A stretch of 7,145 nucleotides of DNA from Bacteroidetes/Chlorobi group bacterium ChocPot_Mid (GTDB lineage Bacteria > Bacteroidota > Ignavibacteria > Kapaibacteriales > UBA2268). The translations under genes and the position numbers were made by a program. Shown here piece after piece: positions 1 to 6,150 of the stretch. Within the stretch, counting starts at the first letter, position 1. Each line of letters begins with the position of its first letter. The notes below the pieces were generated by a model, which worked only from the letters and a program-made list of their open reading frames with translations, did no database searches and was not told where the DNA came from. The DNA is taken from positions 1 to 7,145 of the forward strand of contig RCNQ01000125.1 of assembly GCA_003731675.1 (NCBI GenBank), in the 5' to 3' direction.

Positions 1-164
1 TCAGTATTTTAGGAATACCTCATTCATTACCTTATTCACCAGGAGCTGTTGATCTTGGTACTGTATTCGATTTTCCTCCACCAGACGGTGTTTATGAATT
101 TACTAACAATGCTATTGGTCCTAATCCGGTTTCAGTATTTCTCAATATTGATGATTTCGTTTAA
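1..164 (+). CDS. 3' end of a small protein, family member A of the tandem cluster (partial)
   Basis: An open frame enters from the left edge (first whole codon at 3) and ends at TAA 162-164, giving the last 53 residues of a protein whose start is outside the window. I recognise no known domain. The tail resembles the two complete small proteins downstream. It has a Y-x-P-x11-P motif (residues 11-25 of the visible part) with exactly the same spacing as in both neighbours. A proline/aspartate turn and the aromatic stretch VYEFTN follow (30-35), matching YFCFHN and YFCFMN in the other two. It ends with a beta-like V-x-V-x-x-x-x-DDF tail similar to the VRVECDDL end of the third gene. The cysteine present in the other two is replaced by Glu. 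The stop is 55 bp before the next start, so cotranscription is likely. The coding call rests on this homology and on the frame staying open from the left edge to the stop; function is unknown. Confidence 0.7.
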   Translation, partial: SILGIPHSLPYSPGAVDLGTVFDFPPPDGVYEFTNNAIGPNPVSVFLNIDDFV

Positions 165-210
165 ACAGTATTGTATTATTTTTTTAATCAACAATTTATT
201 AATTTATTTT

Positions 211-214
211 GAGG
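211..214 (+). promoter_or_regulatory. Shine-Dalgarno site fixing the start of the second small gene
   Basis: GAGG lies 5 nt upstream of ATG 220. This supports 220 as the true start. The frame stays open upstream to an ATG at 49, but that extension would overlap the coding end of the preceding gene, is a run of hydrophobic residues with no counterpart in the paralogue, and has no comparable ribosome site. Confidence 0.7.
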
Positions 215-219
215 TAATT

Positions 220-531
220 ATGCCGATAGTCGTAACAACTGCAGAAATTCCTGCAGGACAATCAAAACCAATAAAAATTAAAACAGGTCCAAAGAAAATA
301 GTTGTGGTTAACCCTTATGGAGGAACTGGAACTGTGGAATTTTTTATTAATGATTTACCTGTTTACATTTATTATAACCCAATGATAATTGAACCGGGTG
401 GAACATTCAATATACCTGATACTCTTAATAATCCCAATGAGCCGACAGATGATAATTATTTTTGTTTTCATAATTGGGATGAAGATGGTAAAGCTGTTGT
501 CGTTAAAGTCTCTGATGTTATTATACCTTAA
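220..531 (+). CDS. Small unknown protein, family member B of the tandem cluster (103 aa)
   Basis: Function unknown; I do not recognise a named family. The 103-residue product has no signal peptide or membrane segment, is acidic overall and rich in Pro, Gly and Asn, and alternates short Val/Ile strands with turns, which suggests a small all-beta fold, probably soluble. It is clearly a paralogue of the next gene. Both carry E-x-PAGQ-[ST]-KPIK near the N-terminus (residues 9-19 here), then GPxKI-x-V-x-NP (23-32). Over a 35-residue N-terminal stretch I count 19 identities. Both share Y-x-P-x11-P (52-66), DD-x-YFCF-x-N (77-85) and a DGK-x-V-x-V tail. A single Cys (82) sits between two Phe. The start at 220 is chosen for its GAGG site and because the paralogue begins at the same place. 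It probably belongs to one transcript with the flanking small genes (55 bp and 87 bp gaps). Confidence 0.85.
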   Translation: MPIVVTTAEIPAGQSKPIKIKTGPKKIVVVNPYGGTGTVEFFINDLPVYIYYNPMIIEPGGTFNIPDTLNNPNEPTDDNYFCFHNWDEDGKAVVVKVSDVIIP

Positions 532-618
532 TCTGCCAGTACTGAAGAAGAATAATAATTTGAAGTAATAATCTTTTTATCTAATTAACGATTTATAAAT
601 ATAATTCATGGAGTACTT

Positions 619-933
619 ATGAGCTCAGAATCTGTATTAAAAATTACAAGCAACGAAATGCCAGCCGGGCAAACAAAACCAATTAAACTTCCGGGTGGTC
701 CAAATAAAATAACTGTCTATAATCCTAACAACGGTGATGGCAAAATTAAATTCAAGGTCAGCTTTACTGAATACTCAATAGAATATCATCCTGGAATACC
801 AAGTACTGTTTTAGACATTATTGTTCCTGCTTTTCCAAATCCTGATGATTATTATTTTTGTTTTATGAATGAACCGACACCTGGAACGGATGGCAAAACA
901 GTCAGGGTTGAATGTGATGATTTAAGACCTTAG
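619..933 (+). CDS. Small unknown protein, family member C of the tandem cluster (104 aa)
   Basis: Paralogue of the preceding gene and likewise of unknown function. The 104-residue product has no signal peptide or membrane helix. It keeps the family signatures in the same order: EMPAGQTKPIK (13-23), GGPNKI-x-V-x-NP (26-36), Y-x-P-x11-P (56-70), PDDYYFCFMN (75-84) and a DGK-x-V-x-V tail (91-97). Its N-terminus is four residues longer than that of the neighbour. The start ATG has GGAG at 610-613, 5 nt upstream. At DNA level the block 655-690 matches 244-279 at 29 of 36 bases, mostly differing at third positions, so the duplication is old and maintained by selection on protein. It is the last gene of the cluster; a strong terminator hairpin begins 26 nt after its stop. 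A predicted beta-rich fold is an inference from residue pattern only. Confidence 0.87.
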   Translation: MSSESVLKITSNEMPAGQTKPIKLPGGPNKITVYNPNNGDGKIKFKVSFTEYSIEYHPGIPSTVLDIIVPAFPNPDDYYFCFMNEPTPGTDGKTVRVECDDLRP

Positions 934-952
934 CAGAAATTAATTATTTAAA

Positions 953-2425
953 TCAGAATAAATTCCCAAACCCCAAAATATTTTTGGGGTCAAGGGAATT
1001 TTTTATTTGCTTCATTATATCAATCTTCTCAGTTCCATACATTTGAAATAAGTATTCTTTCTTCATTTTACCTATACCATGCTCAGCCGACACCGTCCCA
1101 CCTAACTCAAGAGCTTTTGCAATACAATTTTTGTAAACTTCTTTTGCTTTGACTAATTCCTCATCATTTTTTGATAATAAATTTGCATGAAAATGTGAGT
1201 TCCCGATATGACCCCAAAGAAAATATAAAAGATTCGATTCTTCAAGTTGTTTCTTTATGTAAAAATAATATTCTTTCAAATAATTTGAAGGTACTGCTGA
1301 ATCTGTACCAATTTTAATAGAATTATATTGTGAAATCAATTCATAAACCTGCAAAGGCAACTCATGACGGAATTCTGAAAGTTTTCTATGTTCGCTATCA
1401 TTCATTGCTGTCCATGTTAAATCCCCAAACTTTGTATATTCATTAATCAAATCATACCACTTGCTTATAATAGCATTTTCATTTTCATATTTATACTCCT
1501 GCTCAATCCATATTGCTCCGCAAGTGTTTAAAGGAATCTGAGGAAACTTATTTCTGAGAAGTTCAAGAGATTTATTATCGAAAAATTCTATGAGTCGTGC
1601 TGACACATCGTCCATATTTTCATAAGCTGTTTTATTATTGATAATACTCTTTTCTCTAACATGATTTACAAACTCAATCATTTCTATTTCATTATCAAAA
1701 AATATTATTAAACCAAGAATATTTTCCGGTATTTTAACCAATCCGACTTCAACCTCAGCTACTATGCCCAGTGTCCCTTCAGAACCAATAAATAAATCAA
1801 TCGCATCCATACCCTTCTTGATATAATATCCTGCCGCATGCTTTACATTTGGCATCTGAATATCTCTAATCTGAATTTTAATTTCATTACCTTGTTCTGT
1901 CTTTAACTTAATAAAACCATTTGATTCATAATTCTCTCCTCTGGTTAAGTTTAGTGTTTCTCCATTTGCCAAAATCAATTTCATTTTCTTGACAAAATCT
2001 CTTGTAGTTCCATATTTGAAAGTTCTTGCACCGGAAGCGGCTGTGCTGACATTACCACCAATTGTGCTGTTAGTTTCCGTAGGATTAGGAGCATAAAATA
2101 AGTCGTTTTTCTTAATTTCTTCCTGAAAATCAGCTATAACAACACCTGGTTCAAGTATTGCTGTCTTTTTTTGCTTATCTATATTTTGTATTTTATTTAA
2201 TTTCTCTGTTGATATAACTGCACCCTTTAGCGGTACAGCACTACCCGTCAAACCAGTTCTTGCACCTGATAATGTAATGGCTTGCTCTTCCCTATAACAC
2301 TTATGGATAATACTCTGAAGTTCTTCTAAATTCTCAGGAATGTATAAAACTGAAGCATCTCCTTTATAATTTGAAGCATCTTTCAAATATATTTCCAACG
2401 AATCTTTATCGTTTTTTTCTATCAC
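953..2425 (-). CDS. FAD-linked 2-hydroxyacid oxidase/dehydrogenase (GlcD / D-lactate dehydrogenase type)
   Basis: A 490-residue flavoprotein of the vanillyl-alcohol-oxidase superfamily, with an FAD-binding type 4 domain followed by an FAD-linked oxidase C-terminal domain. Such enzymes oxidise a 2-hydroxy acid (glycolate, D-lactate, D-2-hydroxyglutarate and similar) to the 2-oxo acid. The substrate here is not determinable. FAD-site motifs are SGARTGLTGSAVP (53-65), TIGGNVSTAASGARTFKYG (121-139) and GSEGTLG (214-220). C-terminal motifs are R353 in the RHELP segment, TDSAVP (374-379), GHIGNSHFH (405-413) and SAEHGIG (446-452). H406, H413 and E448 have the spacing of the divalent-metal ligands of D-2-hydroxyacid dehydrogenases. 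The C-terminus DPKNILGFGNLF replaces the commoner DPxxILNPGK. Length is normal for the family, with no Fe-S domain fused and no GlcE/GlcF partner beside it. It is a single-gene unit, divergent from the envelope protein gene. Confidence 0.9.
   Translation of the reverse strand: MIEKNDKDSLEIYLKDASNYKGDASVLYIPENLEELQSIIHKCYREEQAITLSGARTGLTGSAVPLKGAVISTEKLNKIQNIDKQKKTAILEPGVVIADFQEEIKKNDLFYAPNPTETNSTIGGNVSTAASGARTFKYGTTRDFVKKMKLILANGETLNLTRGENYESNGFIKLKTEQGNEIKIQIRDIQMPNVKHAAGYYIKKGMDAIDLFIGSEGTLGIVAEVEVGLVKIPENILGLIIFFDNEIEMIEFVNHVREKSIINNKTAYENMDDVSARLIEFFDNKSLELLRNKFPQIPLNTCGAIWIEQEYKYENENAIISKWYDLINEYTKFGDLTWTAMNDSEHRKLSEFRHELPLQVYELISQYNSIKIGTDSAVPSNYLKEYYFYIKKQLEESNLLYFLWGHIGNSHFHANLLSKNDEELVKAKEVYKNCIAKALELGGTVSAEHGIGKMKKEYLFQMYGTEKIDIMKQIKNSLDPKNILGFGNLF
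960..1004 (+). terminator. Rho-independent terminator of the small-gene cluster, embedded in the convergent gene
   Basis: A two-part hairpin. The outer stem pairs 960-967 with 994-1001 (AAATTCCC with GGGAATTT, 8 bp). The inner stem pairs CCCCAAAA 971-978 with TTTTGGGG 982-989 around a 3-nt loop. A small internal loop (AAA and TCAA) separates the stems. Six Ts (999-1004) close it on the plus strand, as expected of an intrinsic terminator for the genes ending at 933. On the minus strand the sequence after the hairpin is only weakly T-rich, so termination of the convergent oxidase gene there is less certain. The whole hairpin lies within that gene's last codons. Confidence 0.85.
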
Positions 2426-2437
2426 TTCTTATTCCCC
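2426..2437 (-). promoter_or_regulatory. Ribosome-binding region supporting a GTG start for the FAD oxidase
   Basis: Read on the minus strand, GGGGA (2433-2437) lies 7 nt before GTG at 2425-2423. An in-frame TAA lies just two codons upstream of the GTG, and the first internal Met codon is at about residue 148, inside the FAD domain. GTG is therefore the best start; a TTG at codon 10 is the only near alternative. Confidence 0.65.
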
Positions 2438-2465
2438 AATATAATTAAATATCAATCATAAATTA

Positions 2466-2479
2466 TAAATTGCAATTTA
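2466..2479. promoter_or_regulatory. 14-bp perfect palindrome in divergent spacer, possible operator
   Basis: TAAATTGCAATTTA is a perfect dyad centred on GC at 2472/2473, in the 105-bp spacer between the divergent FAD oxidase and OmpA-like genes (2426-2530). Its position, about 41 bp from one start and 52 bp from the other, would suit a regulator acting on either or both promoters. In DNA this AT-rich a dyad of this size can occur by chance. No convincing promoter pair is visible in the spacer; a TATAAT (minus strand, 2462-2467) overlaps the palindrome edge but lacks a matching -35. Confidence 0.25.
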
Positions 2480-2530
2480 ACTCATAATATTTTTTTAATT
2501 TAGTATTTTTAATTTTGATAAAAAAGGTGT

Positions 2531-4489
2531 ATGAAAATAATTTTGAGACTATTTCTATATTTTATATTTATTTCAGTGTATTCGAGTAATGTTTTTGCTT
2601 CGGATACAACTGAATCCAGAATTATTTACAACGAACTTTTATCAATTCATCCCAAAATCGGAATATCAAATAATCTATATAGTTCATCTTTCAATAAATT
2701 CGAGAATTCTTACGACTGTGGAGTATTCAAGTCAGGAAAAGGTATTGGCTTTTCTGCAGGACTAACACTCGAAAGAAAACTTTCTGAGGATTTATCATTA
2801 GGCATCGGTTCAAATTATCTGAATAGAAGCGGAGTTTTTACTCTCGACTCAAAAATTCCTGCAAGGGAGATTACAGCAACAAACCTTAGTTGGATAACAA
2901 CTGAAAATAGATTACAAACTAATCTAACATTTATTGAATTCTTTCCTGAATTGCGATATAACTTACTTGATGAATTAATTAATGGTCCTCTGAGAATTTC
3001 CGGGACATTCCGCTTAGGGATTCCGATAGTTCATACATTTAATCAAAAAGAAGTTATATTATCACCAAAAAATGCTAAATTTATTAGCTCAGGTTCAAAC
3101 GAAAGATTTATCACAGAGGGCATTATTAATAAAATAAATCCGATACATTTTGGCATTTCCATTGGAATCGAAAACTTGCTTAAAGTAAGTGAATCTAATT
3201 ATTTTTCCCAGCAAATAATTTTTGATTACAACCTAAACAAAGTTACGAGCGATGTTGATTGGAATTTATACAGCATAAGATTAGACTTGGGATTCCGTTT
3301 TGGCATTATGGAAAAGCAAGAAATCTTAATACCAAAAGAACCCGTTATCGAAAAACCCAAAACAGAACCGATTATAGTCATTAAAGACACTGTAGTCCCT
3401 CAGCCCAAACTTGAAATTGAATTAATCAAGGATAATCTCAATTTACAAATTCAAACAGGAAACGAGCTTTTAGCTACTTTGCCATTAGTAAATGCAATAT
3501 TCTTCCAATCAAATTCTTCAGAAATACCAAAGGATTATCTCACCAAAGATACTTTATTGCCTTCCAGATTTTATGGTGACGCTGTTGAGAACCGTAAATT
3601 TATTCTTTTAAGAATTGCAAATCTTGTGAAGAATAACCCAAATGCGAAAATTACTATAAACGGTGCAACATCAGGTATTCAAAATGAACCTGAAGGTATT
3701 GAATTAGCCCGTAAAAGAGCTGAAAACATCAAAACATCTCTTGTCAATTTGGGTGTTCCTGATTCAATAATCAAAACAACTTATAGTCTGTTACCTGCTT
3801 TTCCATCTAATCAGGATTATCCAGAAGGAAAGCTGGAAAACCAGAGAGCTGATATTTTAATCCATAACGCACCACTCCAGGAATATGTCGGTTTTCAGAA
3901 ATATGCCGAAGTAACTGGTGAAATCAACATTCGCGTCACACATGAAAATTTAAAAGAACTCAATGAAATTATTCTTGAGCCTTTTTTCTATGATACTATG
4001 ATTATTTGCCCAAAGCCTGGGATATATAATATTCCTGTAAAACAAAGGATAGATATTGATACAGATACTTTTGAACTTTCTGCTGAAATCTCTTATAGGA
4101 ATATTATCAGAAATGCAAATATCAGATTGTCAAAAAATGATTTCATGATAATTCCCAAAGAACTATTACTGAAAAATTTCAATGCTGTACTTAGATTCGA
4201 ATATAATAGCAGTGAATTAAGTCCTGAAAACAAAGAGCTTTTAAACCAACTCGTTCAAAGGATTCCCGAAAACTCAACTATTATCATTAATGGTAGTGCT
4301 GATGCTTTAGGTAGTGAACAGCAAAATATCCAACTTGCAACACAAAGAGCAAAAGTCGCTGAAGATTACATTAACCAAATAACTAAATCGAAATTCAAAA
4401 TTATTACTGACAATAAATTCCTGAAACACCCTGAAAAAACCCCTGAAGGAAGATTTTTCAACAGAGCCATCAGCATAAGAATTCAATAA
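2531..4489 (+). CDS. Exported OmpA-family envelope protein: beta-barrel plus two OmpA-like modules
   Basis: A 652-residue protein, probably an outer-membrane anchor to peptidoglycan. Residues 1-23 form a signal peptide (basic start, hydrophobic core, cleavage likely after VFA). Residues about 35-260 alternate in the way of outer-membrane beta-strands (for example GIGFSAGLTLERKL near 71-84 and SIRLDLGFRFGI at 248-259). A proline/lysine-rich linker follows (about 262-295). The first OmpA-like module (about 318-445) has the NAIFF-x5-SEIP opening and RKRAENIKTSLVNLGV helix (394-409). Residues about 450-540 are beta-rich and of unclear identity. The second OmpA-like module (about 548-652) has NGSADALGS (587-595) and the RAKVAEDYI helix. 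D591 and R606 have the 15-residue spacing of the diaminopimelate-binding pair of OmpA; in the first module the Asp position is Ser381 while Arg396 is kept. The start has AAGGTG close upstream. The gene is monocistronic, with its stop abutting the convergent transporter gene. Confidence 0.85.
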   Translation: MKIILRLFLYFIFISVYSSNVFASDTTESRIIYNELLSIHPKIGISNNLYSSSFNKFENSYDCGVFKSGKGIGFSAGLTLERKLSEDLSLGIGSNYLNRSGVFTLDSKIPAREITATNLSWITTENRLQTNLTFIEFFPELRYNLLDELINGPLRISGTFRLGIPIVHTFNQKEVILSPKNAKFISSGSNERFITEGIINKINPIHFGISIGIENLLKVSESNYFSQQIIFDYNLNKVTSDVDWNLYSIRLDLGFRFGIMEKQEILIPKEPVIEKPKTEPIIVIKDTVVPQPKLEIELIKDNLNLQIQTGNELLATLPLVNAIFFQSNSSEIPKDYLTKDTLLPSRFYGDAVENRKFILLRIANLVKNNPNAKITINGATSGIQNEPEGIELARKRAENIKTSLVNLGVPDSIIKTTYSLLPAFPSNQDYPEGKLENQRADILIHNAPLQEYVGFQKYAEVTGEINIRVTHENLKELNEIILEPFFYDTMIICPKPGIYNIPVKQRIDIDTDTFELSAEISYRNIIRNANIRLSKNDFMIIPKELLLKNFNAVLRFEYNSSELSPENKELLNQLVQRIPENSTIIINGSADALGSEQQNIQLATQRAKVAEDYINQITKSKFKIITDNKFLKHPEKTPEGRFFNRAISIRIQ

Positions 4490-5911
4490 TTATTTAAAAT
4501 CTGATGCCTCTCTTGTGCCAATGAATTTCTGATATGCCAACAAACCCAAAATGCAAAGTACACCTATGCCGCTGAACAAAAGCCACAACTCAGAAGTGTT
4601 CGCATACTGGGTAATTACCTGTGTATCCAGATTAATAGTCTTTGCGGCTTCAAGTGCTTTGTCAATTTTTACATCAGCCGACAGGACTATATCTGAACCC
4701 TTCAAAACAAGTTGTTGCCTTATGAACTCAATCATCGGTCTGTCAATTAATCTCACATAAAGATAAGCACCTAAATATCCTCCAATGAAAGAGCCAAAAA
4801 CTCCATACAAAAATCCAAAACCCATATAAGTTGCTTTTTTATCCTTAGGGGCAATTAATCCCAGATAAGAAATGTATTTCGGATGTGCAGTCATTTCACC
4901 CAGAGAGAAAATAAAAATACCTGTAATGAAAACCCATATACTAGTACTTAATGACAATACCGCCATTCCGATGGTTGCCAAACCGACTCCGAACAACATA
5001 GTTGGCAGAGCTTTTGTCCTTTTAACGATAAATGAAACAAGCAGTTGAAGCAAAATAATCGTGAAAGCGTTAATAACAGTTACATGTTCTACATCAAATT
5101 TCCAATTGATACCGGTTAAATTATAAACAAAATTATTAATAGGTGTCTTATCAACAAAAGCATCTACGTACCAAAGCACACTGTCAAACATCTGAAAATA
5201 AAGTATCCAGAACCATGAGTAAATAAAAATGAATAAAATAAATCTCCAATCAAGAATTACCATCCAGACTTTATTTAATATACCCGATATAATCTTTCCT
5301 AATGGTTCTTTTTCAATAACTTCTCTTGGTGGTTCTTTGTAAATAAACAAAGTAGGAATTATCATAATACCCGTTCCAATAGCAGACGCAATCATTACAT
5401 AAGACCAGTCAATAGCTTTCAGTGCAGGAACAATAAACATCGGAAACAAAAATGCACCAAGATTTATTGACCAGTAAAAAATACCAAAACCGAGAGTAGA
5501 AGTCTTTTCATCGGTAACTTTAGCTATCGTTCCTGAGATTACAGGTTTAAAAGTACCTGCACCAAAACCCATGATGACCAAAGACCCGAAAACAGCCGCA
5601 TAAGAAGTCATTTGGCTTGTAAGAAAATAACCAGTCCCTAAAAGTCCGAATGCAACCAATAATGTTTTCCTGTAACCCATTCTATCAGCTATCGCACCAG
5701 TTATAATAGGTAAAAAGTAAAGCAGTGGCTGAATAGTACTCTTAATTACACCGACTGATTCTTTTGAAAAATCCAACTCGCTTGTCAAATAAACCGAAAG
5801 CACACTCATCATACCATAATAAGAACCTCTTTCAAAAAACTCAAATACAATTGATATCCAATATGTAAAAGGGAAACCCTTTTTTGCTTCATTTCCTTTT
5901 ATTTCTGTCAT
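4490..5911 (-). CDS. POT/PTR2-family (MFS) proton-coupled peptide transporter
   Basis: A 473-residue integral inner-membrane protein of the major facilitator superfamily. It most resembles proton-dependent oligopeptide transporters, which import di- and tripeptides with H+. The first helix carries EFFERGSYYG (24-33), the POT E-x-x-E-R-x-x-Y-Y-G motif with Gly in the usual Phe position. Other landmarks are the MFS loop 2-3 motif GAIADRMGYRK (72-82), GTFKP (119-123) with the conserved Lys122, the PTR2 signature FYWSINLG (145-152), and GEM with Glu339 in a late helix. These residues are the ones the family uses for proton and peptide handling. At least 12 hydrophobic segments are visible. A hydrophilic stretch of about 50 residues (388-440) precedes the last helix and is longer than I would expect. 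The ATG start has only a weak purine run before it. It is a single-gene unit, divergent from lepA; the actual substrate is inferred, not shown. Confidence 0.85.
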   Translation of the reverse strand: MTEIKGNEAKKGFPFTYWISIVFEFFERGSYYGMMSVLSVYLTSELDFSKESVGVIKSTIQPLLYFLPIITGAIADRMGYRKTLLVAFGLLGTGYFLTSQMTSYAAVFGSLVIMGFGAGTFKPVISGTIAKVTDEKTSTLGFGIFYWSINLGAFLFPMFIVPALKAIDWSYVMIASAIGTGIMIIPTLFIYKEPPREVIEKEPLGKIISGILNKVWMVILDWRFILFIFIYSWFWILYFQMFDSVLWYVDAFVDKTPINNFVYNLTGINWKFDVEHVTVINAFTIILLQLLVSFIVKRTKALPTMLFGVGLATIGMAVLSLSTSIWVFITGIFIFSLGEMTAHPKYISYLGLIAPKDKKATYMGFGFLYGVFGSFIGGYLGAYLYVRLIDRPMIEFIRQQLVLKGSDIVLSADVKIDKALEAAKTINLDTQVITQYANTSELWLLFSGIGVLCILGLLAYQKFIGTREASDFK

Positions 5912-5977
5912 TATCTTAAATATTTAAATTATACAATATATAAACCTGCAAGATAAAAAAAAATTTGTAAATATCTG

Positions 5978-6039
5978 GTCTTACAATTGATGACAAATAG
6001 ATTTTCTTTACAGAACTCTGACATCTATTTTATTAAGAC
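5978..6039. repeat. Nested inverted repeat in the transporter/lepA spacer
   Basis: The outer arms are GTCTTA 5978-5983 and TAAGAC 6034-6039. The inner arms are AAATAGAT 5995-6002 and ATCTATTT 6023-6030, with a 20-nt centre. The arms are separated by 11 nt on the left and 3 nt on the right. It lies in the middle of the 239-bp divergent spacer (5912-6150), upstream of the promoter-like match for lepA. It could be an operator or a structured leader of the minus-strand transporter transcript. It is AT-rich and may be chance. Confidence 0.2.
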
Positions 6040-6086
6040 TTAAAGAGATAAATCAGGCAATCTGCTAAAAATTAAATTCTGAAAAT

Positions 6087-6118
6087 ATTGCAAACATGCT
6101 AAACCTTTAGTATTTTTG
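6087..6118 (+). promoter_or_regulatory. Bacteroidota-type promoter candidate for lepA
   Basis: TATTTTTG at 6111-6118 matches the Bacteroidota -7 consensus TAnnTTTG exactly. ATTG at 6087-6090, 20 bp upstream, fits the -33 TTTG element at three of four bases. The transcript would start near 6124-6126, leaving a leader of about 25 nt before ATG 6151. The match is positional and consensus-based only, and it assumes this organism uses that type of primary sigma factor. Confidence 0.4.
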
Positions 6119-6150
6119 AAGTTTATGTATTGTCAAATCAAAATTTAATT

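Noticed and set aside
159..166. GTTTAAAC palindrome followed by a T-rich stretch after the first small gene, considered as a terminator
   Set aside because: The 8-bp self-complementary sequence has no loop, and the later T-run is not preceded by a stable stem; the small genes look cotranscribed.
49..219. Upstream extension of the second small gene to an ATG at 49, adding a hydrophobic N-terminus that looks like a membrane segment
   Set aside because: It overlaps the coding end of the preceding gene in another frame, is absent from the paralogue, and the internal ATG at 220 has a good GAGG site.
2510..2517. TAATTTTG on the plus strand, matching the TAnnTTTG promoter consensus before the OmpA-like gene
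   Set aside because: There is no -33 TTTG-like element about 20 bp upstream, and it would leave a leader of only 6-8 nt before ATG 2531, too short for the SD that is present.
4432..4460. TGAAAAA / TTTTTCA inverted repeat near the end of the OmpA-like gene, considered as a terminator
   Set aside because: The 7-bp stem is almost all A-T with a 15-nt loop and no T-run follows; it lies within conserved coding sequence.
4551..4760. 69-codon plus-strand open frame
   Set aside because: It lies wholly inside the transporter gene on the opposite strand, which has clear family motifs; it has no recognisable product.
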